Part shown: positions 34,994-42,241 of the stretch, piece after piece
Layout: the number at the start of each line of letters is the position of its first letter
How positions within the stretch are numbered: position 1 is the stretch's first letter
Assembly (NCBI GenBank): GCA_963662895.1
Contig: OY759981.1
Span: 1,488,001-1,552,000 of the forward strand
Direction of reading: 5' to 3'
DNA length: 64,000 nucleotides
Origin: GWE2-42-39 sp963662895
GTDB lineage: Bacteria; Bacteroidota; Bacteroidia; Bacteroidales; Prolixibacteraceae
Notes under the pieces: generated by a model
Databases searched by the model: none
Told to the model about the DNA's origin: nothing
The model's input: the letters and a program-made list of their open reading frames with translations, nothing else
Made by a program: the position numbers and the translations under genes

Positions 34994-36535
34994 TTATCTG
35001 CTTCGTCCGTCTTCTCTTATTTTCTGAAGAAGTCCTGCCAGTTCTTTTACTTTTTCAGGATAATTCTCAGCCAGATTATTGGTTTCGCCAATGTCATCTT
35101 TCAGGTTGTAAAGTTGAGGTTTCCTGTCGTTTCCCAATTCAATATTTACAAACGGGTTCGTCATTTTTGGGCCATTATTGGGCTCAATGTACTTCCAGTT
35201 GTCTTTAATTACCGATAAGGTCGGCAGTGCTTGTTCAATGATATGGTCACGATTTTTATCCGATTTTCCGAGGAAAACATCCAGCGTATTGAAACTGTCA
35301 GGAGCATCGTTACCGGAAAGAGGTACATTCAGCATTCGTGCAAACGAAGCCATCAGGTCGAGCTGGCTGACGATGGTTGGTGAAACTTTGGGTTCAATAA
35401 CACCCGGCCAGCTAACTAAAAAAGGAACCCGGGTGCCGGCATCGAAAGCCGAATATTTACCACCCCGAAGCGGTCCTGACGGTGTATGGCCGTTTAGTTT
35501 GGTAACAGCTTCATCGTAATAACCGTCGTCAAGCACCGGGCCGTTATCGCTGCTGAAGATCACAATCGTGTTTTCTTTCAGGCCAAGTTTTTCCAGTTTA
35601 TCGAGCACCTGACCAACACACCAGTCCATTTGCAGGATGGCATCACCACGGTAGCCCAGTCCGCTTTTTCCCTGGAAACGTGAATGAGGCATACGCGGCA
35701 CATGAATATCGTGTGTCGAAAAGTAAAGGAAGAACGGTTCCTTTTGATGCTTTTCAATAAAACCCAGAGCTTTGCCCGTTAACACATCGGCTATATCTTC
35801 ATCGACCCAACGGGCATTTTTGCCGCCACTCATGTACCCGATACGTGAAATGCCATTAATGATTGTACAATTGTGCCCGTGGCTCCACATCTGTTTTAAC
35901 ATTTCCGGGTGTTCGAGGCCGGTCGGTTCATTTCCAATTTTCTCTTTAAAACTTACCTGGATCGGGTCTGCCGGATCGAGTCCTGATACCCGTTGATTTT
36001 CTACAAAAACACAGGGAACACGGTCTCCCGTGGCTGGTATCAGGAACGAATAATCAAAGCCGATTTCTCGGGGGCCAGGGTAAATATCGCCATTCCAGTC
36101 GGGGCCTTCGGAACCGCCCAGTCCAAGGTGCCATTTGCCAACCACACCGGTTTTGTAACCCGCTTTCTGAAAAATGTCGGCAATGGTGGTATGTTCCGGG
36201 TCAATAATCATTGAAGCATCGCCCGGGGCAATACCGGTATCCTTTTGGCGGAATGCATATTTACCGGTCAACATCGAGAAACGCGAAGGTGTACAGGTTG
36301 CCGACGAGCAGTACCCGTTGGTAAAGCGGATTCCTTCCTGTGCAAGACGGTCGACATTCGGGGTACTCATTTTTGTTGCACCATAGCAGCTAACATCACC
36401 ATACCCTAAATCATCAATGTAAATTAAAACCACGTTGGGTTTTTCAGGAGTTTTTTCTCTGGAGATTGTGGTACACCCGATCAGGAAGATGAATGAAACT
36501 GCAGACCAAAATGAAAAAACAGTTTTAATGTTCAT
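34994..36535 (-). CDS. S1-family sulfatase lipoprotein
   Basis: 513 residues with lipobox FLIGC (C21). The sulfatase active-site motif CTPSR begins at C81 (CTPSRFSMLTGKYAFR); this Cys is converted to formylglycine. Metal ligands appear in YIDDLGYGD near residue 40 and IFSSDNGPV further on, and GKWHLG supplies conserved Lys/His. It should remove sulfate esters from a glycan or small molecule in the periplasm or at the surface. The FGE-fold proteins at the left edge are not convincing maturation enzymes for it; an anSME or true FGE must be elsewhere. Confidence 0.92.
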   Translation of the reverse strand: MNIKTVFSFWSAVSFIFLIGCTTISREKTPEKPNVVLIYIDDLGYGDVSCYGATKMSTPNVDRLAQEGIRFTNGYCSSATCTPSRFSMLTGKYAFRQKDTGIAPGDASMIIDPEHTTIADIFQKAGYKTGVVGKWHLGLGGSEGPDWNGDIYPGPREIGFDYSFLIPATGDRVPCVFVENQRVSGLDPADPIQVSFKEKIGNEPTGLEHPEMLKQMWSHGHNCTIINGISRIGYMSGGKNARWVDEDIADVLTGKALGFIEKHQKEPFFLYFSTHDIHVPRMPHSRFQGKSGLGYRGDAILQMDWCVGQVLDKLEKLGLKENTIVIFSSDNGPVLDDGYYDEAVTKLNGHTPSGPLRGGKYSAFDAGTRVPFLVSWPGVIEPKVSPTIVSQLDLMASFARMLNVPLSGNDAPDSFNTLDVFLGKSDKNRDHIIEQALPTLSVIKDNWKYIEPNNGPKMTNPFVNIELGNDRKPQLYNLKDDIGETNNLAENYPEKVKELAGLLQKIREDGRSR

Positions 36536-36623
36536 AGATTTAGTTTTAGATAAGTGTTAAATATTGAGTCTGAAAGTAAAGAAATTTTTTGGATGTACGA
36601 TAAAATCCACTTCTTTTGAAAAT

Positions 36624-38450
36624 TTAGAAACTTAGATTAATTCCTGAAAAAACTGTTATCCCCGGCATCGTATAGTACTGGAGCGTTTCATATTCCTGAT
36701 CGAGCAGATTTTCTCCCCGTACAAAAAGCTGTGCAAATTTAGCCAGGCGGTACGAAGCTTTGGCATCCAACAGGATATATGATTCTTTGTCCACGCCTGT
36801 TGAAGAGTCAGTGTCCAGGCCTGAAACTCCTTGTATACTGGCATTCAGCAGAAGTTTTTTGAAACGGTAACTTCCGCTAATAAACAGTTGATTTTCGGGT
36901 GTGCCGTACACCGGTGTTTTCATGTGTATATAGCTATATGCCAAATGAAAGTCGAAATGGTCGTTCACACGGCCGTCAGCCGCGAATTCAATTCCTTTGT
37001 TTAAAACCTCGCCTGAATTCTGATAACCCACGCCGGTGACCCGGTGGATCAGGTTATCGCCTTTCAGGATAAAACCGGTAAGTTCCAGGTTCAATTTCTG
37101 ATTGAAACAGGAATGAATAATACCGGTTTCGTAATTCCAGATACTTTCCGGTTTGAGGTCGGGATTAGGGCCCCACAAAAATAATTCACGCAGGGTAGGA
37201 CTCCGGTAACCTTTTGAAACGCTGGCTTTCCAACTGGCAGATTTTGTAATTTGAAAGGTTCCCCCAAATGAAGGGACCCATTCATTTCCATAGGTATGGT
37301 GGTCGTTATAACGCAAGCCTGCATTAAGGGTAATTTTTTTTGAAATATTTTGCCGGACAAAACCATAAATGCCTAATTCGTAAACAGTGGTATCGATAAG
37401 AGAAGTCCCGCTAATTTTGTTTCTGGCCTTACCGCCATAATTGGCATAATCGACACCAACAGTAAAATTGTTGCCTTTAAATAGTTTAAACGATTCGTAC
37501 AGGTTCAAACCCCAGTTATGGTCGGTCGAATGGAACCCGTCGGTAATATCATGTTTTCCGAAATTGTGGTAAAAACGGCCTGTTCCCGACATTTTTCCGA
37601 AATCGTTATTTATTGCAGCAGCCCAGTATCCACGGGTAATGTCGAGTTCTTCCCCGTGTTCTGCGTTCAGGGTATCGGGCCCCGGGTCGGAAGCATCGAA
37701 ACTGGCCAGGCTGAAATCAGTTGTTGCAGTCAGGCTTTTCGAGAGTTCGTAAGTAGTTTTTAAGTATCCGTTTGTTATATTGAAATCGGAATTATCCCGG
37801 TGTCCGTCAGTCTGGTCGTGGTTAACACTCGCAAATACGCTGAATTTATTTTTTCTGTAGCCAGATGAAGCCCTGTATTTTTGGGTATCATATGAACCGT
37901 ACATCAGACGTGCATTCCCGTTCAACCCTTCCTCTTTTTGTTTTTTTGTAATGATATTGATTACCCCGCCCATGGCATTTGAACCGTATAAGACTGAGCC
38001 CGGGCCGCGTATTACTTCCACCCGCTCAGCGTCGGATGCAACATACGAATCGGCCAGCGGATGCCCGAAAATACCCATGAACTGGGGATGGCCGTCAATC
38101 AGGATCAGGACTCCGGTGGTCGGGTTACTGCCAATACCACGTATCGAGATTTGCCCGGCAGCACCGTCTGATACACCAAAACCGGTTACTCCCCGTTCGG
38201 TAACAAATAAACCAGGCACCCGGCCACTCAAAACAGGTAACAAAGCCGATTCATCGCTTTCTGACAACCGGTAACTATTTATAATGCTTACCGACATGGG
38301 GACATACTCCCGGTTAACTTTTACCGGGGTACCGGTGACCACCACCTCGTCAATCAAAATGGTATCTTTAACATTGAACTTGCCATCGGCAAATACTGGT
38401 TTCAGAATAATGATTGAAAAGGCCAAAAAGAGAATCGAAAATTTTTTCAT
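36624..38450 (-). CDS. TonB-dependent receptor, BtuB/siderophore-like, probably metal-linked
   Basis: 608 residues. Signal peptide (ILFLAFSIIILKPVFADG), TonB box-like segment IDEVVVTGTP, plug domain with SIRGIGSNPTTGVLILIDGH and RVEVIRGPGSVLYGSNAMGG then VINIITK, and a barrel ending LSF. Its size and lack of the carboxypeptidase-like extension place it with BtuB, FepA and CirA-type receptors. The NikR-like regulator gene is immediately upstream (67-bp gap, same strand), suggesting uptake of nickel, cobalt or a metal chelate. Confidence 0.88.
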   Translation of the reverse strand: MKKFSILFLAFSIIILKPVFADGKFNVKDTILIDEVVVTGTPVKVNREYVPMSVSIINSYRLSESDESALLPVLSGRVPGLFVTERGVTGFGVSDGAAGQISIRGIGSNPTTGVLILIDGHPQFMGIFGHPLADSYVASDAERVEVIRGPGSVLYGSNAMGGVINIITKKQKEEGLNGNARLMYGSYDTQKYRASSGYRKNKFSVFASVNHDQTDGHRDNSDFNITNGYLKTTYELSKSLTATTDFSLASFDASDPGPDTLNAEHGEELDITRGYWAAAINNDFGKMSGTGRFYHNFGKHDITDGFHSTDHNWGLNLYESFKLFKGNNFTVGVDYANYGGKARNKISGTSLIDTTVYELGIYGFVRQNISKKITLNAGLRYNDHHTYGNEWVPSFGGTFQITKSASWKASVSKGYRSPTLRELFLWGPNPDLKPESIWNYETGIIHSCFNQKLNLELTGFILKGDNLIHRVTGVGYQNSGEVLNKGIEFAADGRVNDHFDFHLAYSYIHMKTPVYGTPENQLFISGSYRFKKLLLNASIQGVSGLDTDSSTGVDKESYILLDAKASYRLAKFAQLFVRGENLLDQEYETLQYYTMPGITVFSGINLSF

Positions 38451-38517
38451 TGTCTGTGCAGGTTAATAATTAGGTGTTATTGTTTATTAGGATCGTGTTA
38501 CTCTGTGATGAAAAAAA

Positions 38518-38916
38518 TTATACTTTGCTCATTATTAACTTGCCATGCTGCAACCCTTTTATCGCGATCAGCTTATCAGAAAGTTCTGTTAATTTATACG
38601 AGGGGCCTTTTACTGCCACTATTTCAAGGCAATTGGTTTCATTTAAATGGAAATGTTGCGATGATAAAATTACTTCCTGGTATTCAAATTGAATGTCAAT
38701 AGATTTAACCCGTATATCTTTTTTATCATGGTCGTAAACAAGAGTAATGGCACCTGCAACAATATTGTCACATTGCCATTTCTGTTCAACCGTATATTTT
38801 TCAATTAAATACCGGATCGCCTGCGAACGGTTGGCAAAACCGTTGCTTTGTACATACTCGTCAAGCGATTTAAGCAGTTCTTCTTCCAGTGATACGCCAA
38901 AACGGGATACAGACAT
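38518..38916 (-). CDS. nikR: NikR-like ribbon-helix-helix metal regulator
   Basis: 132 residues. The N-terminal ribbon-helix-helix is SRFGVSLEEELLKSLDEYV with NRSQAIRYLIEKY; the C-terminal ACT-like domain includes HFHLNETNCLEIVAVKG. NikR binds nickel through four ligands. Here H88, H90 and C96 match three of them, but the fourth (E. coli H76) aligns with F77 in SIDIQFEYQ. Metal choice or affinity may therefore differ. It lies upstream of a TonB receptor gene and downstream of OsmC, all leftward. Regulation of the receptor is inferred. Confidence 0.8.
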   Translation of the reverse strand: MSVSRFGVSLEEELLKSLDEYVQSNGFANRSQAIRYLIEKYTVEQKWQCDNIVAGAITLVYDHDKKDIRVKSIDIQFEYQEVILSSQHFHLNETNCLEIVAVKGPSYKLTELSDKLIAIKGLQHGKLIMSKV

Positions 38917-38999
38917 CGTGTTACCTTTTATGGTTTAAATGACCTTGACGGGTGAAACTAGCAATTTTATTTTCAAAGACAAAACGGCTCCTGAAGTTG

Positions 39000-39404
39000 T
39001 CACCAGTTAAATTTTATGGTTTGTTTCAACCCGGGATGTAAGCTAAGCGGTACAGGGCTTATCCCGGCCACACTTTCAATAAGTTTCTTTTCTTCGTCGG
39101 TATAATTTTTCTTCGGGAAGTAAAATTCAACAATAACTTCGGCAACCCGGCGCGGATTGCTGGCCATGATTTTTGTTATTTCGAGTTCGGTTCCAACCAG
39201 GTTGATGCCGTTGTCCATCGCTTTAATTCCCATGATAGTCATGATACAGTTACCCAAGGATGTAGCCAGAAGGTCGGTTGGTGAAAACGATTCGCCTTTT
39301 CCACGGTTATCGGTCGGGGCATCGGTTATCAGTTCAGTACCCGATTGCAGGTGTATATTACGTGTGCGCAAATCACCCAGATAGCTTGTTTTAATGGTTA
39401 CCAT
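39000..39404 (-). CDS. OsmC-family protein lacking the second catalytic cysteine
   Basis: 134 residues. Fold-typical elements: FSPTDLLATSLGNCIMTIMG with the first Cys, and a C-terminal GISPVPLSLHPG where OsmC/Ohr enzymes normally read CPVS. Without that second Cys the usual peroxide reduction through a disulfide is doubtful. Such one-Cys members (YhfA-like) exist with unclear function. It is 83 bp upstream of NikR and divergent from riboflavin synthase. Confidence 0.85.
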   Translation of the reverse strand: MVTIKTSYLGDLRTRNIHLQSGTELITDAPTDNRGKGESFSPTDLLATSLGNCIMTIMGIKAMDNGINLVGTELEITKIMASNPRRVAEVIVEFYFPKKNYTDEEKKLIESVAGISPVPLSLHPGLKQTIKFNW

Positions 39405-39505
39405 AACATTCTAATTTTCTACTAAAATACGAAATCATCGTAATTGTTTTCTGATTACTAACTTTGAAATCGGTAAATTTACAGCAGAATTAAAACAAAT
39501 GAATT

Positions 39506-40114
39506 ATGTTTTCAGGAATAGTTGAAGAATACGGCATTGTGAAAGCCATTGAAAAAGACCAGGAGAATTATCATTTTACACTCACCTGTTCGTTCGTGAA
39601 CGAGCTAAAAGTTGACCAAAGCCTTTCGCATAACGGGGTTTGCCTCACGGTTGTGAATGTTGATAAAGAAAAACAAACTTACACGGTAACTGCGATAAAA
39701 GAAACCATACTAAAAACCAATCTGGGGTACTGGGAAGTCGGGTCGAAAGTAAACCTGGAACGCAGCATGATGCTGAACGGCCGGCTCGACGGCCATATCG
39801 TTCAGGGACATGTTGACCAGACTGCTACCTGTACAAAAGTGGAAGAAGCCGACGGAAGCTGGTATTTCACATTCGAATACAAATTCGATAAATCGAAAGC
39901 ACAACAAGGCTATATGACCGTTGAAAAAGGTTCGGTAACCGTGAACGGGGTAAGCCTGACAGTTGTCAATTCGAAAGATAATTCGTTTCAGGTAGCCATT
40001 ATTCCGTACACTTACAATTTTACCAACTTTCATACCTTTAAAGTGGGGACAGTTGTCAATCTCGAGTTTGATATAATCGGGAAATACCTGAGTAAATTAC
40101 TTACCTACAAATAG
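39506..40114 (+). CDS. ribE: riboflavin synthase alpha subunit
   Basis: 202 residues in two homologous barrels. The N-terminal MFSGIVEEYGIV and the repeated SHNGVCLTVVN and TVNGVSLTVVN motifs are diagnostic, as is GHIVQGHVDQT. It converts two 6,7-dimethyl-8-ribityllumazine molecules to riboflavin in the cytoplasm. Monocistronic: a terminator follows at 40121. No FMN riboswitch was recognised upstream. Confidence 0.95.
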   Translation: MFSGIVEEYGIVKAIEKDQENYHFTLTCSFVNELKVDQSLSHNGVCLTVVNVDKEKQTYTVTAIKETILKTNLGYWEVGSKVNLERSMMLNGRLDGHIVQGHVDQTATCTKVEEADGSWYFTFEYKFDKSKAQQGYMTVEKGSVTVNGVSLTVVNSKDNSFQVAIIPYTYNFTNFHTFKVGTVVNLEFDIIGKYLSKLLTYK

Positions 40115-40120
40115 GAACAG

Positions 40121-40143
40121 CCCCGCATTCGCGGGGTTTTTTA
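40121..40143 (+). terminator. intrinsic terminator of ribE
   Basis: CCCCGC (40121-40126), ATTC loop, GCGGGG (40131-40136), then six T residues at 40137-40142. It is 6 bp after the ribE stop codon. Confidence 0.9.
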
Positions 40144-40209
40144 TTCCCATCAAAAAAAACGGGGAAAAAGCTGTTGACAAATTACGCCCAAAATGCCTAT
40201 CTTTTCAAT

Positions 40210-40938
40210 ATGAAACGAACCGCACTTATAACAGGCGCAGCCAAACGGATTGGCAGGGCCATTGCCGAACATCTTGCATCGGAAGGGTGGGACCTGGCGT
40301 TGCATTACCACCACTCTGAAAAAGCAGCCAAACAGTTGCAGGACGGGTTGCAAACGCAGTATCCGGATCAGAATTTTATTTTATTCCAATCGAACCTGCA
40401 AAATCCGTTCGCAGTAGAAAAACTTGTATCGGAAGTTATTCGCGAAATTGGTTCGCTCGAAATACTCATCAATAATGCTTCGGCATTTGAGCAGGGGCTG
40501 ATCACTGAAACAGCATTCGACCTGCTCGACCGCATGATGATGGTCAACTTCAGGGCGCCGTTTCTGTTGATGCGTGACTTTGCCCGTTTGGCAGGAAAAG
40601 GGCAGATCATTAATTTGGTTGATACGCGTATTACCACCAACCAATCGGATTATGCAGCCTATTCATTGTCGAAAAAGGCACTTTGGGAACTGACCAAAAT
40701 GGCGGCGATAGAGTTTGCCCCTGATATCCGGGTAAATGCAATTGCCCCGGGTGCCACTCTGCCTCCTGAAGACAAACCGGAACATTACCTTTGGAAAATT
40801 GCCGAAAAAATTCCAATGAAAAAACCGGGAGGGCTTGAACCAATTATCAAGAGTTTGGATTATATATTAAACAACGGACATCTCACCGGCCAGCTTTTGT
40901 TTTGTGACGGTGGCGAAAATCTTGGAACAAACCCGTAA
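40210..40938 (+). CDS. folM: FolM/pteridine-reductase-like SDR
   Basis: 242 residues from ATG 40210. The TGAAKRIGRAIAEHL opening has the TGxxxRxG loop that marks pteridine reductases and FolM, in place of the usual TGxxxGxG. NNASAFEQG and YAAYSLSKKAL supply the remaining active-site residues. FolM reduces dihydromonapterin to tetrahydromonapterin with NADPH, and weakly dihydrofolate. The next genes encode FolX-like and FolK-like enzymes in the same operon (11-bp gap), strengthening the pterin assignment. Confidence 0.75.
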   Translation: MKRTALITGAAKRIGRAIAEHLASEGWDLALHYHHSEKAAKQLQDGLQTQYPDQNFILFQSNLQNPFAVEKLVSEVIREIGSLEILINNASAFEQGLITETAFDLLDRMMMVNFRAPFLLMRDFARLAGKGQIINLVDTRITTNQSDYAAYSLSKKALWELTKMAAIEFAPDIRVNAIAPGATLPPEDKPEHYLWKIAEKIPMKKPGGLEPIIKSLDYILNNGHLTGQLLFCDGGENLGTNP

Positions 40939-40949
40939 ACTGAAAATAA

Positions 40950-41303
40950 ATGGCAATTATCAGAGTAAAAAACCTGCTCATCAGAACCTATATCGGTTTT
41001 AATCCTGACGAATTGGTGAACAAACAGGATGTAATTATTAATCTTGAAATAGAAGCCGATGTTCCGTCGCCGGCCCTGGACGCTGATGAACCGGATGGCA
41101 TTTTCGATTATAAGACAATCACTAAAAAAGTGATCGCTTTGGTACAGGAAGGGCGTTTCAAATTATTGGAAGTCCTTACCCAAAAGATACTGGATATCAT
41201 TATGGAAGACGAATTGGTTAGCTGGGCCCGGGTGGAAGTGGATAAACCTCATGCGTTGCGTTTTGCTGAATCGGTTTCGTGTGAGATGGAGGCCGAACGA
41301 TGA
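40950..41303 (+). CDS. folX: FolX-like dihydroneopterin-triphosphate epimerase or FolB aldolase
   Basis: 117 residues, tunnelling-fold family. Start AIIRVKNLLIRTYIGFNPDE, middle GRFKLLEVLTQKILDI and end VEVDKPHALRFAESVS match E. coli FolX more closely than FolB from memory (AIIRIKNL..RTFIGI, LLEKLTQ, HALRYADSVS). FolX interconverts dihydroneopterin and dihydromonapterin triphosphates; FolB cleaves dihydroneopterin for folate. With FolM upstream the monapterin route is favoured, though dual use is possible. Its stop overlaps the FolK start by 4 bp. Confidence 0.7.
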   Translation: MAIIRVKNLLIRTYIGFNPDELVNKQDVIINLEIEADVPSPALDADEPDGIFDYKTITKKVIALVQEGRFKLLEVLTQKILDIIMEDELVSWARVEVDKPHALRFAESVSCEMEAER

Positions 41304-41668
41304 ATGAATGTATTATCGGGATCGGGTCGAATATTAATGCTGAAGAAAACATCCGGGAAGCATTGAATTTATTGGAAGCCGACTTCAATGTGCTGGGCGT
41401 TTCAGAAATGATGAAAACCAAGCCAATCGGCATTGAGAACCAGGCAGATTTCGTGAACGGGGCGGTAAAAATAAAAACTGAATTACAACAAAACGAACTT
41501 CAGCAATATTTAAAAGAGCTGGAAGACCGGCTGGGGCGCGACCGTTCAGTTCCCAAATTCGGGCCACGGACTATCGACCTGGATATTGTTGTCTGGAATA
41601 ATAAAGTTGTTGATGACGATTATTACACCCGCGATTTTCTGCAAAATGCCTGTGCCCAATTAATATGA
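41300..41668 (+). CDS. folK: HPPK, hydroxymethyl-dihydropterin pyrophosphokinase (short form)
   Basis: 122 residues. ECIIGIGSNINAEENIREAL is the N-terminal family pattern and FGPRTIDLDIVVW contains the conserved R-T-x-D-L-D-I catalytic signature. Typical HPPK is about 160 residues; here the C-terminal HxDxxxRxF...P segment is shortened to YYTRDFLQNACAQ. It should pyrophosphorylate 6-hydroxymethyl-dihydropterin. Overlapping the preceding gene by ATGA indicates coupled translation. Confidence 0.85.
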   Translation: MNECIIGIGSNINAEENIREALNLLEADFNVLGVSEMMKTKPIGIENQADFVNGAVKIKTELQQNELQQYLKELEDRLGRDRSVPKFGPRTIDLDIVVWNNKVVDDDYYTRDFLQNACAQLI

Positions 41669-41785
41669 AATTACGCAATATTACTCCGGCGGTAAGTATT
41701 TAATCCAACCTCTCGTACAGCAATAATGGGTCAGGGCTGTTGTGTTGTATATTGTATAAACAGATACGTTTGTACTGCCTGATGA

Positions 41786-41877
41786 CCTGGTTCCGGGTAT
41801 GGTGTCTCCCCGGTACCAGGGATAGTGCTTATCCAGTAGCAGGGATGATGCCTACCCGGTAGTATAACGACAACCTA
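41786..41877. repeat. degenerate 23-bp tandem repeat, four units
   Basis: Units start at 41786, 41809, 41832 and 41855 and follow a CCCGGTA.CAGGGATAGTGC pattern with decay toward the right. It fills most of the 213-bp gap between folK and the convergent MazG-like gene. No hairpin with T tract or coding sense is visible. Confidence 0.6.
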
Positions 41878-41881
41878 CTAA

Positions 41882-42241
41882 TCAGCTATTCAACTTTTTG
41901 TTGTTCCGGTGCCGGTCTTTGTCCCGGTTCGTTTTTTTTTCTATATTTTTCAGAAAAGCTTCGTTCAGGTCGACCCCGGTTTGGTTAGCCAGACAAATCA
42001 ACACCCAAAGGACATCGGCCATTTCGTCGGCCATGTTTTTGTTTTCGTCCGACGTTTTAAACGATTGGTCTCCATAAGTGCGTGCCATAATACGGGCTAG
42101 TTCGCCCACTTCTTCAGTTAAAATGGCCATATTGGTCAGTTCGCTGAAATAGCGAACCCCGATGGTTTTGATCCACTGGTCGACCATGTGCTGTGCTTCG
42201 GAAATTGAAACAGGTTTCATCGTTATTTTATTTTTTACCAT
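41882..42241 (-). CDS. MazG-like nucleotide pyrophosphohydrolase
   Basis: 119 residues. The metal-binding EExxE...ExxD motif is present as EEVGELARI and DEMADVLWV. MazG-type enzymes hydrolyse NTPs or aberrant dNTPs to monophosphates. The first ATG overlaps the alpha-2-macroglobulin stop codon by 7 bp, implying coupling; an internal ATG at 42220 (KPVSISEAQ) is the alternative start. Confidence 0.85.
   Translation of the reverse strand: MVKNKITMKPVSISEAQHMVDQWIKTIGVRYFSELTNMAILTEEVGELARIMARTYGDQSFKTSDENKNMADEMADVLWVLICLANQTGVDLNEAFLKNIEKKTNRDKDRHRNNKKLNS

Noticed and set aside
34897..35208. Plus-strand reading frame over the sulfatase end
   Set aside because: Antisense to a well-supported sulfatase; codon use and composition fit a shadow frame.
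39405..39505. FMN riboswitch upstream of riboflavin synthase
   Set aside because: The gap is about 100 bp and shows none of the conserved RFN-element sequence blocks.
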